DNA from: Xanthomonas sp. 3793
Lineage (GTDB): Bacteria > Pseudomonadota > Gammaproteobacteria > Xanthomonadales > Xanthomonadaceae
Direction: 5' to 3'
Length of the DNA stretch: 64,000 nt
NCBI RefSeq assembly: GCF_024806835.1
Contig: NZ_JANTYU010000001.1
Location: 496,001-560,000 of the forward strand
Positions 47,051 to 55,698 of the stretch are shown piece after piece. A model generated the notes under the pieces. The model did not search any database. It was not told where the DNA came from and saw only the letters and a program-made list of their open reading frames with translations. Each line of letters begins with the position of its first letter. Position 1 is the first letter of the stretch. The position numbers were made by a program, and so were the translations under genes.

Positions 47051-47329
47051 TCAGTCGACGTTTGGCGCGTGCGCCGTCCCGCGCTGCACATGCGCTGCCA
47101 ACCCAGCGGGCGTCAACACTGCAAATTGCCGCTCATTGCGGTCTTCCACCCGAATCCAGCCCGGACCGGGCTGCCCATCCAGACTGGCACTGCCCAGCCA
47201 TGCCAGTGTTCGCAACAGCACGCTCATGCGCACGCCTAGCTGTTTGCACAGCCGCGCCAGCGACACGCCGTCGGGCGTGTCAGCCAGCGCGGTGAGCAAC
47301 TGTGCTGTGAGCTGTGGATCAGCGGACAA
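47051..47329 (-). CDS. small winged-helix-like protein after the formate dehydrogenase-like gene
   Basis: A 92-residue protein. The segment LLTALADTPDGVSLARLCKQLGVRMSVLLRTLAWLG has the look of a helix-turn-helix, and WIRVEDRNERQFAVLTPAGLAAH a beta wing. It starts at a TTG with GGAG six bases before it, overlapping the upstream stop by 11 bases; an ATG at 47359 would lengthen the overlap to 41. It is co-translated with fdhD and the molybdoenzyme and might regulate or help assemble it. No family name was recalled. Confidence 0.6.
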   Translation of the reverse strand: MSADPQLTAQLLTALADTPDGVSLARLCKQLGVRMSVLLRTLAWLGSASLDGQPGPGWIRVEDRNERQFAVLTPAGLAAHVQRGTAHAPNVD

Positions 47330-49667
47330 GCACCGCTCCGATATCGCGCGGCGCCGCATCGGCAGTCTCGGCGCGATGCGGCAGCACGATCACCGGAATC
47401 GACTTGGAGGTGGGCGTGCGCGCTTCGTCGGCGAAGCTGGACAGCGGCACCAACGCGTTGGTTTCCGGGTAGTACGCCGCCAGGCAGCCACGCGGGATGT
47501 TGTAGTCTACCAGCAGGAAACGCCTCGCCTCGCGGCGTACGCCGTCCTCGCACAGGCTTTCCAGGTCCACCCAGTCGCCGGCCGTCATGTTCAACGCGGC
47601 AATGTCGGCGCCGTTGATGAACAGTACGCGGCGCTCGCCAAAGACGCCGCGGTAGCGATCGTCCAGCCCGTAGATGGTGGTGTTGTATTGGTCGTGCGAG
47701 CGCGTGGTGGCCAACGTGAAAACCATCTGATCGCCACGCGAACGCCGCGCACGATGGATCGGGTTGTCGGTGGGCACTGCGTGCGATTTGAACACCGCAC
47801 GCTGTTCGGGCGTGATCCAGTTGCGGTCGCGCGCGGTGTTGGACAGGCGGAAACCGCCCGGCGTGCGCACACGCTGGTTGAAGTCGGCAAAGTCCGGGAA
47901 CACCTGCGCGATGAGGTCGCGGATGCGGTCGTAGTCGCCCACCAGCCAGCGCCAGCGGATCGCACTGCGCGCCCCTAGGGTGGCTTCGGCCATGCGCGCC
48001 ACGATCGCCGGCTCGGACAGCAGGTCCGGCGAGGCCGGCGGATTGATGCCGGCCGACAGGTGCACCATGCTCATCGAGTCTTCCACCGTCACGCCCTGCG
48101 AGCCGGCGTCCTGGATATCGATTTCGGTACGCCCCAGGCACGGCAGGATCAGCGCATCGCGTCCATGTACCAGGTGGCTGCGATTGAGCTTGGTGGTGAC
48201 GTGGACGGTGAGCTCGCAGTTACGCAGCGCACGATGCGTGGCATCGGTATCCGGCGTGGCGGCGGCAAAGTTGCCGCCCATCGCAAAGAACACCTTGCCG
48301 CGCCCGTCCAGCATCGCTTCGATCGCGCCAACGGTATCGAAGCCGTCTTCGCGTGGCGGCGCAAAGCCGAACACCGACTGCAGCTTGTCCAGGAATGCGG
48401 CCGGCGGTTTTTCGTAAATCATCATCGTGCGGTCGCCCTGCACGTTGCTGTGCCCGCGCACCGGGCACACGCCTGCGCCGGGACGGCCCAGGTGGCCGCG
48501 CAGCAGCAGCAGGTTGGTGATCATGTGGATGGTGGCCACCGAGTGCTTGTGCTGGGTGATGCCCATGCCCCAGCAGGCGATCACGCGCTCGGCCTTCAGA
48601 TAGATCTCGCCGGCCTTGCGCAGCGCCGCCTCGTCCAGACCGGACTCTTCGACGATGGTGCTCCAGCTTTCCGCATGCACATCGGCAGCGAATGCCTCGA
48701 AATTGGCAGTGTGCTCGGCGATGAAATCCAGATCCAGCAGACGCGGCGTGCCGTCGCGCTGGGCCTGCGCATCGCGCTCCAGCACATGCTTGATGATGCC
48801 CTTCAATGCCGCCAGGTCGCCGCCGATCTTGAGCTGGAAATAATCCGAGGCGATGCGGGTGGAGCCGTTGTGCAGCATCTCCAGCTTGTCCTGCGGGTCG
48901 GCGAACTTCTCCAGCCCGCGCTCGCGCAGCGGATTGAACGCCGCAATCGCCGCGCCGCGCTTGGAGGCCTGGCGCAATTCGCCGAGCATGCGCGGGTGAT
49001 TGGTGCCGGGATTCTGGCCGAAGATGAAGATGGCGTCGGCCAGTTCGAAATCGTGCAGCGACACCGTGCCCTTGCCCACGCCGATCTGCGACCGCAGCGC
49101 GGTGCCGGACGGTTCGTGGCACATGTTGGAGCAGTCCGGGAAGTTGTTGGTGCCGAATTCGCGCACGAACAATTGATACAAAAACGCCGCTTCGTTGCTG
49201 GTACGCCCGGAGGTGTAGAAGATCGCCTCATCCGGCGTCGCCAGGCCGTTGAGATGGCCGGCGATCTGCGCAAACGCGTCGTCCCAGCTCACCGGCACGT
49301 AGTGGTCGGTGGCGGCGTCGTAGCGCATCGGCTGGGTCAGCCGGCCCTGCCCTTCCAGCCAATAGTCGCTGTACTGCGACAACAGGCTGACGCTGTGCGA
49401 GGCGAACAGTTCCGGCCCGGCCCGGCGCGCGGTGGATTCGGCGGCCACGGCCTTGGCGCCGTTTTCGCAGAACTCGAAGGTGGAGGTATGGTCGCGGTCC
49501 GGCCAGGCGCAGCCCGGGCAATCGAAGCCGTCCGGCTGGTTGGCGTGCAGCAGCGTCTTGGCGCCCTGCACCGCGATGTCCTGTTCCATCAGGTGCTTGG
49601 CCACCGAGCGCAATGCGCCCCAGCCGCCCGCGGGATTGTCGTACTGCTTGATGGTTTTCTTGCTCAT
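47319..49667 (-). CDS. FdhF/YdeP family molybdopterin oxidoreductase (formate dehydrogenase-like)
   Basis: A 782-residue molybdenum enzyme of the YdeP branch. N-terminal CPGC (Cys50, Cys53) recalls a partial iron-sulfur site. Cys183 in NMCHEPSG aligns with the selenocysteine/cysteine Mo ligand of formate dehydrogenases. RPGAGVCPVRGHSNVQGDRT and a C-terminal molydop-binding domain follow. No Tat signal is visible, so it should be cytoplasmic. The ATG at 49667 (with GGGAG) overlaps the fdhD stop as ATGA. YdeP of E. coli is linked to acid resistance; formate oxidation here is inferred from FdhD and the OFA transporter. Confidence 0.9.
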   Translation of the reverse strand: MSKKTIKQYDNPAGGWGALRSVAKHLMEQDIAVQGAKTLLHANQPDGFDCPGCAWPDRDHTSTFEFCENGAKAVAAESTARRAGPELFASHSVSLLSQYSDYWLEGQGRLTQPMRYDAATDHYVPVSWDDAFAQIAGHLNGLATPDEAIFYTSGRTSNEAAFLYQLFVREFGTNNFPDCSNMCHEPSGTALRSQIGVGKGTVSLHDFELADAIFIFGQNPGTNHPRMLGELRQASKRGAAIAAFNPLRERGLEKFADPQDKLEMLHNGSTRIASDYFQLKIGGDLAALKGIIKHVLERDAQAQRDGTPRLLDLDFIAEHTANFEAFAADVHAESWSTIVEESGLDEAALRKAGEIYLKAERVIACWGMGITQHKHSVATIHMITNLLLLRGHLGRPGAGVCPVRGHSNVQGDRTMMIYEKPPAAFLDKLQSVFGFAPPREDGFDTVGAIEAMLDGRGKVFFAMGGNFAAATPDTDATHRALRNCELTVHVTTKLNRSHLVHGRDALILPCLGRTEIDIQDAGSQGVTVEDSMSMVHLSAGINPPASPDLLSEPAIVARMAEATLGARSAIRWRWLVGDYDRIRDLIAQVFPDFADFNQRVRTPGGFRLSNTARDRNWITPEQRAVFKSHAVPTDNPIHRARRSRGDQMVFTLATTRSHDQYNTTIYGLDDRYRGVFGERRVLFINGADIAALNMTAGDWVDLESLCEDGVRREARRFLLVDYNIPRGCLAAYYPETNALVPLSSFADEARTPTSKSIPVIVLPHRAETADAAPRDIGAVLVR

Positions 49668-50509
49668 GCGGGCTCTCCCACGGCAACGCCCAGATCCAGG
49701 CGTTGTGGATGGCTGTAAACGACACAATCGTGATTGCGGGCAAACCCGATCAGGGTCAGTCCCGCGCTGTCGGCCAGGCTGATCGCCAGCGCGGTCGGCG
49801 CGGAAATCGCTGCCAGCAGCGGAATCCGGGCCTGCGCGGCTTTCATGGCCATTTCGTAACTGGCGCGGCTGGTGACCACCGCAAACCCTTGCGATGCATC
49901 GATGCGCGCGCGCGCCAATGCACCGATCAATTTGTCCAGGGCGTTGTGGCGCCCGACGTCTTCGCGCACGAGCTGCACCACCCCATGCGCATCGGCCCAG
50001 CCGGCCGCATGCACCGCGCCGGTCTGCGCGGCAATCGGCTGCTGCGCATGCAACGCGTCCAGCGCACGCGCCAATGCATCGGCATCGATCTGCAGCGTCG
50101 ACTGCAGCCGCGGCGGCACGCGCAGCACCGCCTCGATCGATTCGTTGCCGCACACGCCGCAACCGCTGCGTCCATCCAGGTTGCGCCGCCGCTGATCCAA
50201 CGCGGCCGCGCGCTCGGGCGGGATTTCGATCTGCAACGAAGCGCCTTCCAGAAAGGTTTCCACCGCGACCACGCGCAGGTCCTGCGCATGGTTAACGATG
50301 CCCTCGCTCAATGAGAAGCCGAGCGCGAAATCCTCCAGGTCCTCCGGCGTGGCCATCATCACCGCGAACGGCACCTGGTTATAGATCAGGGCAACCGGCA
50401 TTTCGGCCGCCACCATGTCCTGCACCGTGGCACCGCGACCGCCACGGTGGCGGACCACCGTGCGCACCACACTACCGGGGCGCACTGCGCGGGAAGACGG
50501 ACTGGTCAT
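49664..50509 (-). CDS. fdhD: formate dehydrogenase accessory sulfurtransferase FdhD
   Basis: A 281-residue protein that passes sulfur from IscS to the Mo-bis-MGD cofactor of formate dehydrogenases. The essential CxxC pair is Cys117 and Cys120 (GRSGCGVCGNE); REDVGRHNALDKLIG and SRASYEMAMKAA are also typical. It is translationally coupled to the molybdoenzyme gene and begins six bases after the OFA transporter stop, which makes a four-gene leftward operon likely. Confidence 0.95.
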   Translation of the reverse strand: MTSPSSRAVRPGSVVRTVVRHRGGRGATVQDMVAAEMPVALIYNQVPFAVMMATPEDLEDFALGFSLSEGIVNHAQDLRVVAVETFLEGASLQIEIPPERAAALDQRRRNLDGRSGCGVCGNESIEAVLRVPPRLQSTLQIDADALARALDALHAQQPIAAQTGAVHAAGWADAHGVVQLVREDVGRHNALDKLIGALARARIDASQGFAVVTSRASYEMAMKAAQARIPLLAAISAPTALAISLADSAGLTLIGFARNHDCVVYSHPQRLDLGVAVGEPA

Positions 50510-50515
50510 CTCACC

Positions 50516-52201
50516 TCAATGGAACAGCACGAAGGCTTTCTGCAGCGTCACCCAGATACCGAACGCCATCGGGATGCCGACCACCAGCCAAGCGAACGCG
50601 ACCAGCGCGGGATTGCCGCCATGCCCGATGCGCGCCATCTGTTCCGGCGGCAGCACCGCATGCCCGCTGCGGTCGACCTTCTCGTGCGCCAGCTGCTTTT
50701 CGCGTGCCAGTTCTTCCGGCGTCATGAAATGACGCGCGGCCACCGGGCGCACCAACAGATTGCAGATCAGGCCGAGCACGAGCATGCCGGCGAGGATGTA
50801 CATGGTGGTGTTGTAGACCTGTGACGGCGGGCTGCCGTGCGCCAGCTGGTACTCGCGCATGTACCCCACTACCACCGGGCCCAGGATGCCGGCGGTGGCC
50901 CAGGCGGTCAGCAGACGGCCATGGATGGCGCCCACCATCTGGGTGCCGAACAGGTCGGCCAGATACGCCGGAATGGTGGCGAAGCCGCCGCCATACATCG
51001 ACAGGATGATGCAGAAGATGCCCACGAACAGCGCAATGCCGCCCACGCCACCGGCCGACGGCGCCGCCGCATACAGGCAGATGCCCAGCACGAAGAACAG
51101 CGTATAGGTGTTCTTGCGGCCGAGCTTGTCGGACATGCTGGCCCAGAAGAAACGTCCGCCGATGTTGAACAGGCTGAGCAGGCCGGTGAAGCCGGCCGCG
51201 ATCGCCGCGATGCTGGCCAGCTGGGTCGGATCCAGGCTGCCGAAGCCGATATCCACGCCGATCAGGCGGCCGCCGAACACTTCCTGCAGCATCGGCGAGG
51301 ACATGCCGATCACGCCGATACCGGCCGAGACGTTCAGGCACAGCACGCCCCACAACAGCCAGAACTGCGGGATGCCCCAGACCTTTTTCACGTGCACGTG
51401 ATTGGCGGTGATCATGGCGTTGTTGCTGGCTACCGGCGCGGTCCAGCCGGCGGGCGTCCAGCCGCTCGGCGGCACGCGGTAACCGAAGGCGCCGGCCATC
51501 ATGAACACGAAATACAGCGCAGCCATCACCAGGAAGGTTTCCATCACGCCCACCGAGGTCGGCGTGGCGAAGTGGCGCATCAGCGCATCGGCCAGCGGGC
51601 TGCCGATCATCGCGCCACCACCGAAGCCCATGATGGCCATGCCGGTCGCCATGCCGCGGCGGTCCGGGAACCATTTGATCAGGGTGGACACCGGCGAGAT
51701 GTAGCCCAGGCCCAGACCGATGCCGCCGATCACGCCCGAGCCCAGCCACAGCATCCAGATCTGATGGAAGTGGATGCCGGCTGCCGAGATCACCAGCCCG
51801 CCGCACCAGCACAGCGCCGAGACCACGCCGGCCTTGCGCGGACCGGCGCGTTCCAGCCAGCCGCCCCAGATCGCCGCCGAACAGCCCAGCAGCACGAAGA
51901 ACAGCGTGTACATCCACTGCAGCTCGCTGATCTTCCAGTCGCAGGTGGTCGCCACCATGCGCGCGAACAGGCCCATGTCGGCCGGACACGCGATCGACTC
52001 GGTGATGCCCAGCGCCTTGGACAACGGCAGCCAGAACACACTGAAGCCATAGGCCATGCCGATGCACAGGTGGATCGCCAATGCAGCCGGCGGCACCAGC
52101 CAACGATTGAACCCCGGACGCGCAACGATGCGCTCCTTGGACAGCAGACCGGCGTCAGCGCCGCTGGCTGTCGCCACGGTGGACCCTTGCGTCATTCCCA
52201 T
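50516..52201 (-). CDS. OFA-family MFS transporter (oxalate/formate antiporter-like)
   Basis: A 561-residue MFS protein with about 12 helices, longer than typical OFA members owing to a segment after the first helix and a C-terminal tail with extra hydrophobic stretch (ALVAFAWLVVGIPMAFGIWV). OFA features include GLGLGYISPVSTLIKWFPDRRGMATGMA and RFFWASMSDKLGRKNTY. GGGGAA precedes the ATG at 52201. Its place before fdhD and the formate dehydrogenase-like gene suggests carriage of formate, oxalate or a related carboxylate, which is inferred. Confidence 0.87.
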   Translation of the reverse strand: MGMTQGSTVATASGADAGLLSKERIVARPGFNRWLVPPAALAIHLCIGMAYGFSVFWLPLSKALGITESIACPADMGLFARMVATTCDWKISELQWMYTLFFVLLGCSAAIWGGWLERAGPRKAGVVSALCWCGGLVISAAGIHFHQIWMLWLGSGVIGGIGLGLGYISPVSTLIKWFPDRRGMATGMAIMGFGGGAMIGSPLADALMRHFATPTSVGVMETFLVMAALYFVFMMAGAFGYRVPPSGWTPAGWTAPVASNNAMITANHVHVKKVWGIPQFWLLWGVLCLNVSAGIGVIGMSSPMLQEVFGGRLIGVDIGFGSLDPTQLASIAAIAAGFTGLLSLFNIGGRFFWASMSDKLGRKNTYTLFFVLGICLYAAAPSAGGVGGIALFVGIFCIILSMYGGGFATIPAYLADLFGTQMVGAIHGRLLTAWATAGILGPVVVGYMREYQLAHGSPPSQVYNTTMYILAGMLVLGLICNLLVRPVAARHFMTPEELAREKQLAHEKVDRSGHAVLPPEQMARIGHGGNPALVAFAWLVVGIPMAFGIWVTLQKAFVLFH

Positions 52202-52439
52202 TTCCCCAAATAAAAGTGCGATGAACTGCGATGAATACGATTGACGGCTGCGATGGAGTGGCGTGCTGCGATCAGGCCGGCGACAACAATCAGCCCCGAC
52301 AGGCGCCGGTCTGGCGCATCATCGGCGATCCTCGCGTCATTGCAATGCTCGGCATCGCCTCGCAGCGTTCCATCGCGCTGCCACAGCCGCGCCACGCAAG
52401 CCTTCCTTGACGTTAGCGGCAGGCCTTGCGACTAATTGA

Positions 52440-52457
52440 CTAGTTCTTATGGACTAG
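52440..52457. promoter_or_regulatory. imperfect palindrome in the OFA-aminotransferase gap
   Basis: CTAGTTC and GGACTAG, 6 of 7 bases complementary, flank TTAT in an AT-rich patch. It lies 107 bases before the aminotransferase start in a 363-bp divergent gap with no gene. A regulator site is possible. Confidence 0.35.
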
Positions 52458-52564
52458 ATCGCGCGCCCCGCCCGGCCCGGCTGGTGCGGTGCCGCGGTCG
52501 GCCAGGGTGACCGGCACCGCACAGGCTGCCGTAGAGTCGTGCCATTCCCGTCACGGAGCCCGCG

Positions 52565-53917
52565 ATGCACGACCACCCTTCGCACGATACCGCCGGCGCG
52601 CTGGCGGCGACGTCGCAGCTGGATGCATTCTGGATGCCGTTCACCGCCAACCGCCAGTTCAAGGCGCGCCCTCGCCTGCTCGCCTCGGCCGCGGGCATGC
52701 ATTACCGCGATGTCGACGGCCGGCAGATCCTGGATGGCACCGCCGGCCTGTGGTGCTGCAATGCCGGACATGCGCGCGAGCGCATCGTGGCGGCGATTCG
52801 CGCACAGGCCGGTACGCTGGATTTCGCCCCGACCTTCCAGATGGGCTCCCCGCTACCGTTCGAACTGGCGCAACGCCTGGTCGCCATCGCACCGCCCGGC
52901 CTGGGCCATGTGTTCTTCACCAACTCCGGCTCGGAGGCGGTCGATAGCGCGATGAAGATCGTGCTGGCCTACCACCGCCTGCGCGGCGAAGGCCAGCGCA
53001 CCCGTTTCATCGGCCGCGAGAAGGCGTACCACGGGGTCGGCTTCGGCGGCATGTCGATCGGCGGGCTGCCCAACAACCGTAAGTGGTTCGGCCCGCTGCT
53101 GGCCGGCACCGACCATCTGCGCCACACCCTGGACCTGCAGCGCAACGCCTACAGTCGGGGGCTGCCGGCGCACGGCGCTGAGCTGGCCGACGACCTGGAG
53201 CGGCTGATCACCCTGCACGACGCCTCCACCATCGCCGCGGTGTTCGTCGAACCGGTGTCCGGCTCGGCCGGGGTGATCCTGCCGCCGGAGGGCTACCTGC
53301 AACGGCTGCGCGCCATCTGCGACCGCCACGGCATCATCCTGGTGTTCGACGAGGTGATCACCGGCTTCGGCCGCGTGGGCGAGGCGTTTGCCGCGCAGCG
53401 CTTCGGCGTCACGCCCGACATCATCACCGCCGCCAAAGGGCTGACCAGCGGCACGGTGCCGATGGGCGCGGTGCTGGTGGCCGATGCGATCCATGACGCC
53501 TTCATGCACGGGCCGCAAAACGCCATCGAGTTGTTTCATGGCTATACCTACTCCGGCCATCCGCTGGCCTGCGCGGCCGCGATTGCGACCCTGGACACCT
53601 ATGCCGAGGAAGGGTTGTTTTCGCGTGCGATCACGCTGGGCCCGCAGTGGGAAGACGCGCTGCACAGCTTGCGCGGGCTGCCGCACGTGATCGATATCCG
53701 CAATATCGGCCTGATCGGTGCGATCGAGCTGGCGCCACGCGACGGCGCGCCCGGGGCACGCGGCTATGAGGTCTTCGAGCGCTGCTTCCACGACGGCGGC
53801 CTGCTGGTGCGCGTCACCGGCGATGTGATCGCACTGTCGCCACCGTTGATCGTCACCGCCGAGCAGATCGGGCAGATGGTCGAGACCCTGGCCGGCATCC
53901 TGCGCCAGGTGGACTAG
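52565..53917 (+). CDS. omega-amino acid:pyruvate aminotransferase
   Basis: A 450-residue class III PLP aminotransferase that matches Pseudomonas beta-alanine:pyruvate transaminase: LDAFWMPFTANRQF, FTNSGSEAVDSAMK, HDASTIAAVFVEPVSGSAGV, FDEVITGFGRVG, with the PLP lysine in AAKGLTSGTVPMGA. Substrates could be beta-alanine, GABA or other omega-amines. GGAG is nine bases before the ATG. It is divergent from the formate-related operon and could feed malonate semialdehyde or succinate semialdehyde metabolism. Confidence 0.9.
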   Translation: MHDHPSHDTAGALAATSQLDAFWMPFTANRQFKARPRLLASAAGMHYRDVDGRQILDGTAGLWCCNAGHARERIVAAIRAQAGTLDFAPTFQMGSPLPFELAQRLVAIAPPGLGHVFFTNSGSEAVDSAMKIVLAYHRLRGEGQRTRFIGREKAYHGVGFGGMSIGGLPNNRKWFGPLLAGTDHLRHTLDLQRNAYSRGLPAHGAELADDLERLITLHDASTIAAVFVEPVSGSAGVILPPEGYLQRLRAICDRHGIILVFDEVITGFGRVGEAFAAQRFGVTPDIITAAKGLTSGTVPMGAVLVADAIHDAFMHGPQNAIELFHGYTYSGHPLACAAAIATLDTYAEEGLFSRAITLGPQWEDALHSLRGLPHVIDIRNIGLIGAIELAPRDGAPGARGYEVFERCFHDGGLLVRVTGDVIALSPPLIVTAEQIGQMVETLAGILRQVD

Positions 53918-54152
53918 TGCGGCGGCCGGCAGGAGTGCGCTGCAGCCGGTGACAGGCGGTCACTGATCGAGGCCGCATGGCCGCGTCGCACTGCTCACGG
54001 CACACGCGCCGATTTGCTGGCCAGCCCCACCGCGGCGCGTCGAGGCCGCGCCCGACGTCGCTCGCGTGTCACGGCGCGGGTACCACGTCAAGCGCGCAAA
54101 GCCGGAGCAGGCTCTCTACAATGCCGGCCCCGCACTCCCCCGCAGTTGCCCC

Positions 54153-55007
54153 ATGAACCTCGTTGTCAAAGAAGAACTCAAGGCCTACATCGACCCGCTG
54201 ACCCCCGACGAGCACGAGGCGCTGGAGCGCAGCCTGCTGGCCGAAGGCTGTCGCGATGCCTTGGTGTTGTGGGGCGATGTACTGGTGGACGGCCACAACC
54301 GCTACGGCATCTGTCAAAAGCACGGGCTGCCGTTCCAGACCGTGCAGAACCCGCGCTTTACCTCGATGCAGGACGTGCACCTGTGGATGATCGAACAGCA
54401 TCTTGGCCGGCGCAGCGTGTCGGACTTCCAGCGCGGCGTACTGGCGCTGCGCAAGCGCGAGATCCTGGCCGCACGCCAGCGCAGCCAGCGCGACGCCGAT
54501 GCCGCCGCCGAAGCGCCGGTGGTGGACGCCGAACAAGCCGACACCGGCCTGGACGACAGCGCGGCCCGTGTGGCCGACGACACCGACAGCCCACCGTGGG
54601 AGGAAACCTCCACCCCGGTGAGCCGCGCCGAGCTGGCACGCGAAGCGCGCCTGAGCAGCAACCAGGTGGTGATGATCGAGCGCATCCACAAACAGGCCGC
54701 ACCGGAAGTGGTGCAGGCAGTGAAGGCCGGCGAGATCTCGATCAGCGCCGCGGCCGCCGTGGCCACCTTGTCGGAAGACGAACAGCGCGCTGCCGCGCAG
54801 GCCGGCAAGGCCGAACTCAAGCAGGCCGCCAAGCGCGTGCGCGATGCCAAGCGCAAGCCCAAGCCGGACGAGGTCGAAGGCGGCGAAGCCGAGCGCCGCG
54901 ACGTCAAGGCCTTGCAGCGCCGCGTCACCGAACTGGAAAACGAAAACGCCGCGTTGCAGGCCAAGGTAACGGCATTGCAGGCGCAGCTGGAGCGCCTGCG
55001 CGGCTGA
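54153..55007 (+). CDS. orphan ParB-like protein
   Basis: A 284-residue protein with an N-terminal ParB/sulfiredoxin-like fold. LKAYIDPLTPDEHEALERSL corresponds to the opening helix and VDGHNRY (45-51) to the ParB nuclease-like motif. A helix-turn-helix-like region (155-185, SRAELAREARLSSNQVVMIER) follows, and a leucine-rich coiled coil (250-284) ends it. No ParA gene is nearby and the neighbours are chromosomal. It may be a DNA-binding regulator rather than a partition protein. The ATG at 54153 is preferred to 54066. Confidence 0.8.
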   Translation: MNLVVKEELKAYIDPLTPDEHEALERSLLAEGCRDALVLWGDVLVDGHNRYGICQKHGLPFQTVQNPRFTSMQDVHLWMIEQHLGRRSVSDFQRGVLALRKREILAARQRSQRDADAAAEAPVVDAEQADTGLDDSAARVADDTDSPPWEETSTPVSRAELAREARLSSNQVVMIERIHKQAAPEVVQAVKAGEISISAAAAVATLSEDEQRAAAQAGKAELKQAAKRVRDAKRKPKPDEVEGGEAERRDVKALQRRVTELENENAALQAKVTALQAQLERLRG

Positions 55008-55035
55008 GCGCGCGCCCACCGGCCAACCGCATCCC

Positions 55036-55559
55036 GTAGGAGCGCACCTGGGCGCGACAGGCCATCCCGATAAAGCCCCTCGCGCCCAGGTGCGCTCCTA
55101 CAACGGCAAGAGTCTCGTGGTCGCTCCGTTGCAAACGCAGCTATTACATCGGCGCAGCTGAGCACACCCCCGCCCGCCAACCGCATCCCGTAGGAGCGCA
55201 CCTGGGCGCGACAGGCAGTCCCGATAAAGCCCCTCGCGCCCGGGTGCGCTCCTACAACGGCAAGAGTCTCGTGGTCGCTCCGTTGCAAGCGCAGCTATAA
55301 CATCTGTGCGGCTGAGCGCCCCCGCCCGCCAATCGCATCCTGTAGGAGCGCACCTGGGCGCGAGGGGCAGTCCCGATAAAGCCCCTCGCGCCCGGGTGCG
55401 CTCCTACAACGGCAAGAGTCTCGTGGTCGTTCCGTTGCAAGCGCAGCGATTACATCTGTGCGGCTGAGCGCCCCCGCCCGCCAATCGCATCCCGTAGGAG
55501 CGCACCTGGGCGCGAGGGGCAGTCCCGATAAAGCCCCTCGCGCCCGGGTGCGCTCCTAC
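55036..55559. repeat. four tandem 152-bp units each with a 66-bp palindrome
   Basis: Palindromes at 55036-55101, 55190-55255, 55342-55407 and 55494-55559 have arms GTAGGAGCGCACCTGGGCGC and its near complement ending GCGCTCCTAC. Starts are 154, 152 and 152 bp apart, and the spacers (GGCAAGAGTCTCGTGGTC...) are also repeated, so the whole unit is in tandem. They fill the gap between the ParB-like and DUF445 genes. Confidence 0.88.
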
Positions 55560-55698
55560 AAAGGCAACAGATACCTGCTCGCCCCGTTGCGAGCGCAGCT
55601 GGAGCACAGGCACGGGATGCTCGGCCACCACCAACCGCGTGCGACCGCGCCATCTGCCGTGGACATGCCTTGGTCAAACGACTGGGTACACTTCGCGG

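Noticed and set aside
46213..47295. 360-codon frame through repeat locus 2
   Set aside because: The product consists of translated repeat modules, with the same peptide pieces recurring every 97 residues; there is no start signal or domain.
48060..49718. 552-codon frame opposite the molybdoenzyme
   Set aside because: Antisense to a complete gene with clear cofactor motifs and no domain of its own.
55036..55559. Possible CRISPR array
   Set aside because: Units are 152 bp with the spacers repeated too, and no cas genes are present.
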